Below are positions 5,479 to 7,831 of a DNA stretch of 7,831 nucleotides, piece by piece (positions within the stretch are counted from its first letter, which is position 1; each line of letters begins with the position of its first letter). Source of the stretch: Alphaproteobacteria bacterium (GTDB lineage: Bacteria > Pseudomonadota > Alphaproteobacteria > Rhizobiales > Devosiaceae); the NCBI GenBank assembly GCA_024279575.1, contig JAJRRJ010000146.1, positions 1-7,831 on the forward strand, in the 5' to 3' direction. The notes beneath the pieces are model-generated. The model did not search any database and was not told the DNA's origin. It was given only the letters and a program-made list of their open reading frames with translations. Position numbers and translations under genes: made by a program.

Positions 5479-5934
5479 CTACTCATCGCCTTTTTTAGTC
5501 CCAGAACCCCTATGCATCCCCCAGAATTCATTCATGGCCAGATAGGTAAAGGATGCAGACCAGCCAATCAGCACCAGACCGGTCAGGGACTCAATGGCTG
5601 CCACAAAGCGCAAATGTCCGGTTGGAAAAATATCCCCCATACCAAGAGTTGTGTACGATGCGGCAGAGAAATAGAAAAAATCGACCCAGCTTCCTTCAAT
5701 GGCGCCGTTGATTTCCCCCAGTCCCCAGCGATGCTGCATAAGGAAAAAGGCGATGGCAAACAGACCTATCTCAAGAATATGGGCGACAAAAGCCACCCCG
5801 ATAACCGACAGTAAACGACGACGCGGCGATTCGGGCATTTTAGGCAGCGCATTGGAGACCATTCGCAGCATTTCGTAATGAACAAAAATACTCAGCACCA
5901 CCAGTATTAACGTCAGAAAAATCGCAACAAACAC
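5479..5934 (-). CDS. Small single-pore potassium-channel-like protein (ion channel 2 family)
   Basis: The product has 151 residues in the inner membrane. Hydrophobic segments lie at about 1-20, 41-66 and 110-134, with a re-entrant pore region at 85-103. The selectivity-filter-like motif is TTLGMGD (95-101), where classical channels have TVGYGD; Met replaces the usual Tyr. The stretch SAASYTTLGMGD followed by ESLTGLVLIGWSASF is typical of short alphaproteobacterial proteins annotated as two-pore-domain or ion channel family. With one pore motif, four subunits would be needed to form a pore. The start is GTG at 5934, supported by GGAG (complement of 5942-5945) 7 nt upstream. The C-terminus is short and charged, with no RCK/TrkA-N regulatory domain. 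It lies 67 nt downstream of the thioesterase-like gene on the same strand and may be cotranscribed. Ion selectivity is inferred only. Confidence 0.85.
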   Translation of the reverse strand: MFVAIFLTLILVVLSIFVHYEMLRMVSNALPKMPESPRRRLLSVIGVAFVAHILEIGLFAIAFFLMQHRWGLGEINGAIEGSWVDFFYFSAASYTTLGMGDIFPTGHLRFVAAIESLTGLVLIGWSASFTYLAMNEFWGMHRGSGTKKGDE

Positions 5935-6001
5935 AGCAGATCTCCAGGTCCTAAAGAGCGGCAGCCTAAGTCAATATGGTTAGCAAGCCATAAACCAACA
6001 A

Positions 6002-6478
6002 TTAATCCACCTGTTCTGTCGGACGGGACAGGGCAACAAACTTCCCGGAAAAACGCGCGCATTCAAGTTCCTTGCACCTCACCACAGCCCCGATAACAAT
6101 TCGCGATCGACCACGGGTGGAAAAAGCTTTTTCAAATCGGCCCCAGTCAGAGGTTTCGGAAAACTTCGCCTGCGCGCTAAATGCCGCCTCGATGGGTAAA
6201 AGATATTCCATCGAGTGGCGTTGAATAACCAGGTGTGCCGTTTGTGCCTGCTCAGCATCCAGACGCAACCGCAACAAACTCCATGCAGCAAGGGTGGCCA
6301 GCGTGGAAACCGAGCCACCAAACGCGGTATCCCGATGGTTTTTGTTGGGGGCAAGCGGCGCACTCAATGTCAGGCTTGTCTTTTCGATAGATACAACATT
6401 CACTGCCATAGCCGCTGCTAAGGGAATATGGCTATGCAGATAAGCCTCCAGCTCGTCTTTTGTCATTTTATTACTCAT
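6002..6478 (-). CDS. YiiD_C-type hotdog thioesterase-like protein
   Basis: This is a 158-residue protein from the ATG at 6478; an in-frame ATG at 6466 and a TTG at 6487 are alternatives, and none has a clear ribosome binding site. The family signature is NKNHRDTAFGGSVSTLATL at about 45-63, which corresponds to the hotdog-fold helix region of YiiD C-terminal-domain proteins (the TAFGGS block followed by a hydrophobic helix, AAWSLL). The usual length for a single domain is about 150 residues, so this is a complete stand-alone domain. Family members are predicted to hydrolyse acyl-CoA or similar thioesters, but substrates are mostly unknown. It is a cytosolic protein with no signal peptide. It is transcribed away from the cytochrome c gene, with the channel gene 67 nt downstream and no convincing terminator between. 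Confidence 0.85.
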   Translation of the reverse strand: MSNKMTKDELEAYLHSHIPLAAAMAVNVVSIEKTSLTLSAPLAPNKNHRDTAFGGSVSTLATLAAWSLLRLRLDAEQAQTAHLVIQRHSMEYLLPIEAAFSAQAKFSETSDWGRFEKAFSTRGRSRIVIGAVVRCKELECARFSGKFVALSRPTEQVD

Positions 6479-6513
6479 TTGCAACAATTCAGCATCAGGT
6501 CTTTGTCTTGATT

Positions 6514-6532
6514 CGTATCAATACACGATACG
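6514..6532. promoter_or_regulatory. Inverted repeat CGTATC-N7-GATACG, possible operator
   Basis: Perfect 6-bp arms (6514-6519 and 6527-6532) have centres 13 bp apart, in the 109-bp region between the divergent thioesterase-like and cytochrome c genes. The size and spacing suit a dimeric repressor or activator. No T-run follows, so it is not a terminator. No regulator gene is visible nearby. Confidence 0.35.
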
Positions 6533-6587
6533 CCCCTGACCGGTAGAGTTAAGCACACACTCTTAATTGCCGGCGGGATGAGAGACT

Positions 6588-6995
6588 ATGCGTTTGGGGT
6601 TTCCCACCATTATCGTTGGTAGTTTATTGTTGGCGGTGGTTGGATTTTTTCTAACACAAAAACTATCCCTCCTCCCACCATCGCCAACACCCCCCCTATC
6701 GCAAAATTCATCTTCCGATTCTTTGAACACGCCCCATCTCAGTATTCAGCAACAGCAGGGCTTTGCCCTCATTACCTCCTATTGCGCCGATTGCCACGCG
6801 GTGGGCACAACCGACAATTCGCTTTATCCACCAGCCCCAAGGTTCCGGGATTTACACGAACGTTTTGATGTTACTTTTTTAGAAGAAGCACTGGTTGAGG
6901 GGCTGGTTGCGCACCCGGATATGCCAGAGTTTGAATTTGACGTGGATCAGGCTGGCGCCATCATTCAATATTTAGTGTTTCTACAAAACCAATAA
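6588..6995 (+). CDS. Membrane-anchored monohaem cytochrome c
   Basis: This 135-residue protein starts at the ATG at 6588, with GGGA about 9 nt upstream as a weak ribosome binding site. Residues 8-23 form an uncleaved-looking signal anchor, followed by a Pro/Ser-rich spacer to about 50. The cytochrome c domain has the haem-attachment motif CADCH at 66-70 (Cys66, Cys69, His70) and a likely axial Met112 in HPDMPEF. The final helix, AGAIIQYLVFLQ, is typical of class I cytochromes c, where the protein ends with a helix packed on the haem. It should act as a periplasmic electron carrier; its donor and acceptor cannot be read from this window. No oxidase, dehydrogenase or cytochrome assembly gene is adjacent. 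It lies 68 nt upstream of uvrB on the same strand with no clear terminator between. Confidence 0.9.
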   Translation: MRLGFPTIIVGSLLLAVVGFFLTQKLSLLPPSPTPPLSQNSSSDSLNTPHLSIQQQQGFALITSYCADCHAVGTTDNSLYPPAPRFRDLHERFDVTFLEEALVEGLVAHPDMPEFEFDVDQAGAIIQYLVFLQNQ

Positions 6996-7063
6996 TTCGT
7001 TCCCTATCCGTTCCAGTTGTGTTAGGCAAAAGACTTGAAATTTGCTTTTTTTACGGGCCATTC

Positions 7064-7831
7064 ATGTCAAACGACAAAAACAACACGCCGGACAAATCCC
7101 CTGACTTTTCAATCGAAGATTTTTTCTCCGAAATTGAAAAGGCAGAAGATATTGCCGCTTCCAAACCCCTGCCCCAGGAACGCCTGCGCAATAAACGACG
7201 GCTTGATCGCGAGGAAGCCAAACGCGCCACCACAAAAACCTCGTTTCCCGACAGCCCGACCGGCATGTCCAAATCTTCCCCGAAATCCAAAGCCAACGCA
7301 GTGGACCGCCCCACAAATCTGGATGGTTTTGCAGAAAGCCCGCAGGCCGGCTTCAACCACCAGCCAACCGGCGGGGGTGCCGGGGAAGGCTCCGTAGGAG
7401 CCAACGGCGGCAAAAAAAATAACACCGGGGGTGCCGGACAGCCCGTCGGTGTGAAACAAAATGCAGGCCCTGCAAGGGCTGACGGCAACAATGCAACAAA
7501 TGGCGTCACCGCCACCGTTGCTGCCCTGCAAAATCTCATTGAACATGGCCGCGATGTGGTGGAGGGAACGGCCCCCTGGGCACCCCACAAACCTGAGCGA
7601 CCTGAAAAGGCAGAAGGGGAAATTCCCTTCGATCTTGTCACCGATTTCACCCCGCAGGGGGACCAGCCCACAGCCATTGCCGAACTTAAAGAGGGCATTG
7701 ATAACGGGGAAACCGATCAGGTTTTGCTTGGCGTCACCGGTTCAGGAAAAACCTTCACCATCGCCCAGCTGATTGCCAAAACCCAGCGCCCCGCCCTCAT
7801 ACTTGCCCCAAACAAGACCCTGGCCGCCCAG
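7064..7831 (+). CDS. uvrB: UvrABC system protein B, N-terminal part (cut by window edge)
   Basis: These are the first 256 codons of the nucleotide-excision-repair helicase-like subunit, which takes damaged DNA from UvrA and recruits UvrC. The core starts at about residue 189: FDLVTDFTPQGDQP (GDQP at 199-202), Walker A GVTGSGKT at 223-230 and motif Ia LAPNKTLAAQ to 256. This is nearly identical to Escherichia coli UvrB, where GDQP is at 15-18, so there are about 184 extra N-terminal residues here. Residues 1-55 are acidic then basic (DFFSEIEKAEDI, KRRLDREEAKR), 56-146 are low-complexity Gly/Asn/Pro-rich, and 147-188 match the pre-core block known in alphaproteobacterial UvrB. The start at 7064 has only a weak ribosome binding site (GGG at 7055-7057), and upstream ATG codons in frame are absent. 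Usual regulation in this group is not visible; I see no LexA box in the short leader. Confidence 0.95.
   Translation, partial: MSNDKNNTPDKSPDFSIEDFFSEIEKAEDIAASKPLPQERLRNKRRLDREEAKRATTKTSFPDSPTGMSKSSPKSKANAVDRPTNLDGFAESPQAGFNHQPTGGGAGEGSVGANGGKKNNTGGAGQPVGVKQNAGPARADGNNATNGVTATVAALQNLIEHGRDVVEGTAPWAPHKPERPEKAEGEIPFDLVTDFTPQGDQPTAIAELKEGIDNGETDQVLLGVTGSGKTFTIAQLIAKTQRPALILAPNKTLAAQ
7372..7437 (+). repeat. In-frame 12-bp direct repeat in the uvrB extension
   Basis: CGGGGGTGCCGG occurs at 7372-7383 and 7426-7437, 54 bp apart (18 codons, same frame), and codes for GGGAG / GGAGQ. An 8-A run at 7412-7419 lies between the copies. Both are in the low-complexity part of the extension. Confidence 0.6.

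Noticed and set aside
5440..5814. Plus-strand ORF of 124 residues
   Set aside because: It is a shadow of the channel gene on the other strand, without family features or ribosome binding site.
5975..5992. TATGG-N8-CCATA hairpin between thioesterase-like and channel genes
   Set aside because: Weak stem and no T-run; not called as terminator.
7051..7698. Minus-strand ORF of 215 residues
   Set aside because: It is antisense to uvrB, whose frame and motifs are clear; low-complexity GC-rich sequence keeps the opposite frame open.

Overview
The window looks like a chromosomal segment of an alphaproteobacterium, most likely of the order Hyphomicrobiales. The best evidence is the uvrB start at the right edge. 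Its helicase core is preceded by a long extension whose last part (LI..G....W.PH.P.RPEK.EG) is the form I know from rhizobial and Devosia-like UvrB proteins. The short single-pore channel and the L,D-transpeptidase also fit. Placement below order level is not supported.

Left and centre (1-5375): a family of secreted paralogues fills this part. Four plus-strand genes are intact or nearly so (663-1757, 1938-2585, 2738-3316, 4731-5375), one is cut by the left edge (1-408), and one is a remnant (about 4095-4406). The shared plan is a signal peptide, a bacterial SH3 (SH3b) domain with a Cys pair, a variable Pro/Ala/Gly-rich linker, and a two-repeat beta/gamma-crystallin-like domain with four conserved Cys. 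Each crystallin repeat normally ends in the calcium-site consensus (N/D)(N/D)xx(S/T)S. The largest member adds a C-terminal domain, and the remnant is a copy of that domain. Most members have their own ribosome binding site and a hairpin terminator, so they look like single-gene transcripts.

A minus-strand YkuD-type L,D-transpeptidase (3407-3961) lies inside the array. It shares a bidirectional terminator with the gene at 2738-3316. SH3b domains often bind cell wall and L,D-transpeptidases remodel it, so a joint cell-envelope role is plausible, but this is inference from position.

Right side (5376-7831): ordinary genes follow. These are a small potassium-channel-like protein and a YiiD_C-type hotdog thioesterase-like protein on the minus strand, then a membrane-anchored monohaem cytochrome c and the first 256 codons of uvrB on the plus strand. 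The thioesterase and cytochrome genes diverge from a short region that contains a perfect inverted repeat.

The most unusual content is the crystallin array: graded loss of calcium-site residues, swapped linkers, poly-C runs inside linkers, and an orphaned C-terminal domain. I found no tRNA, rRNA, CRISPR array, insertion sequence or phage gene.
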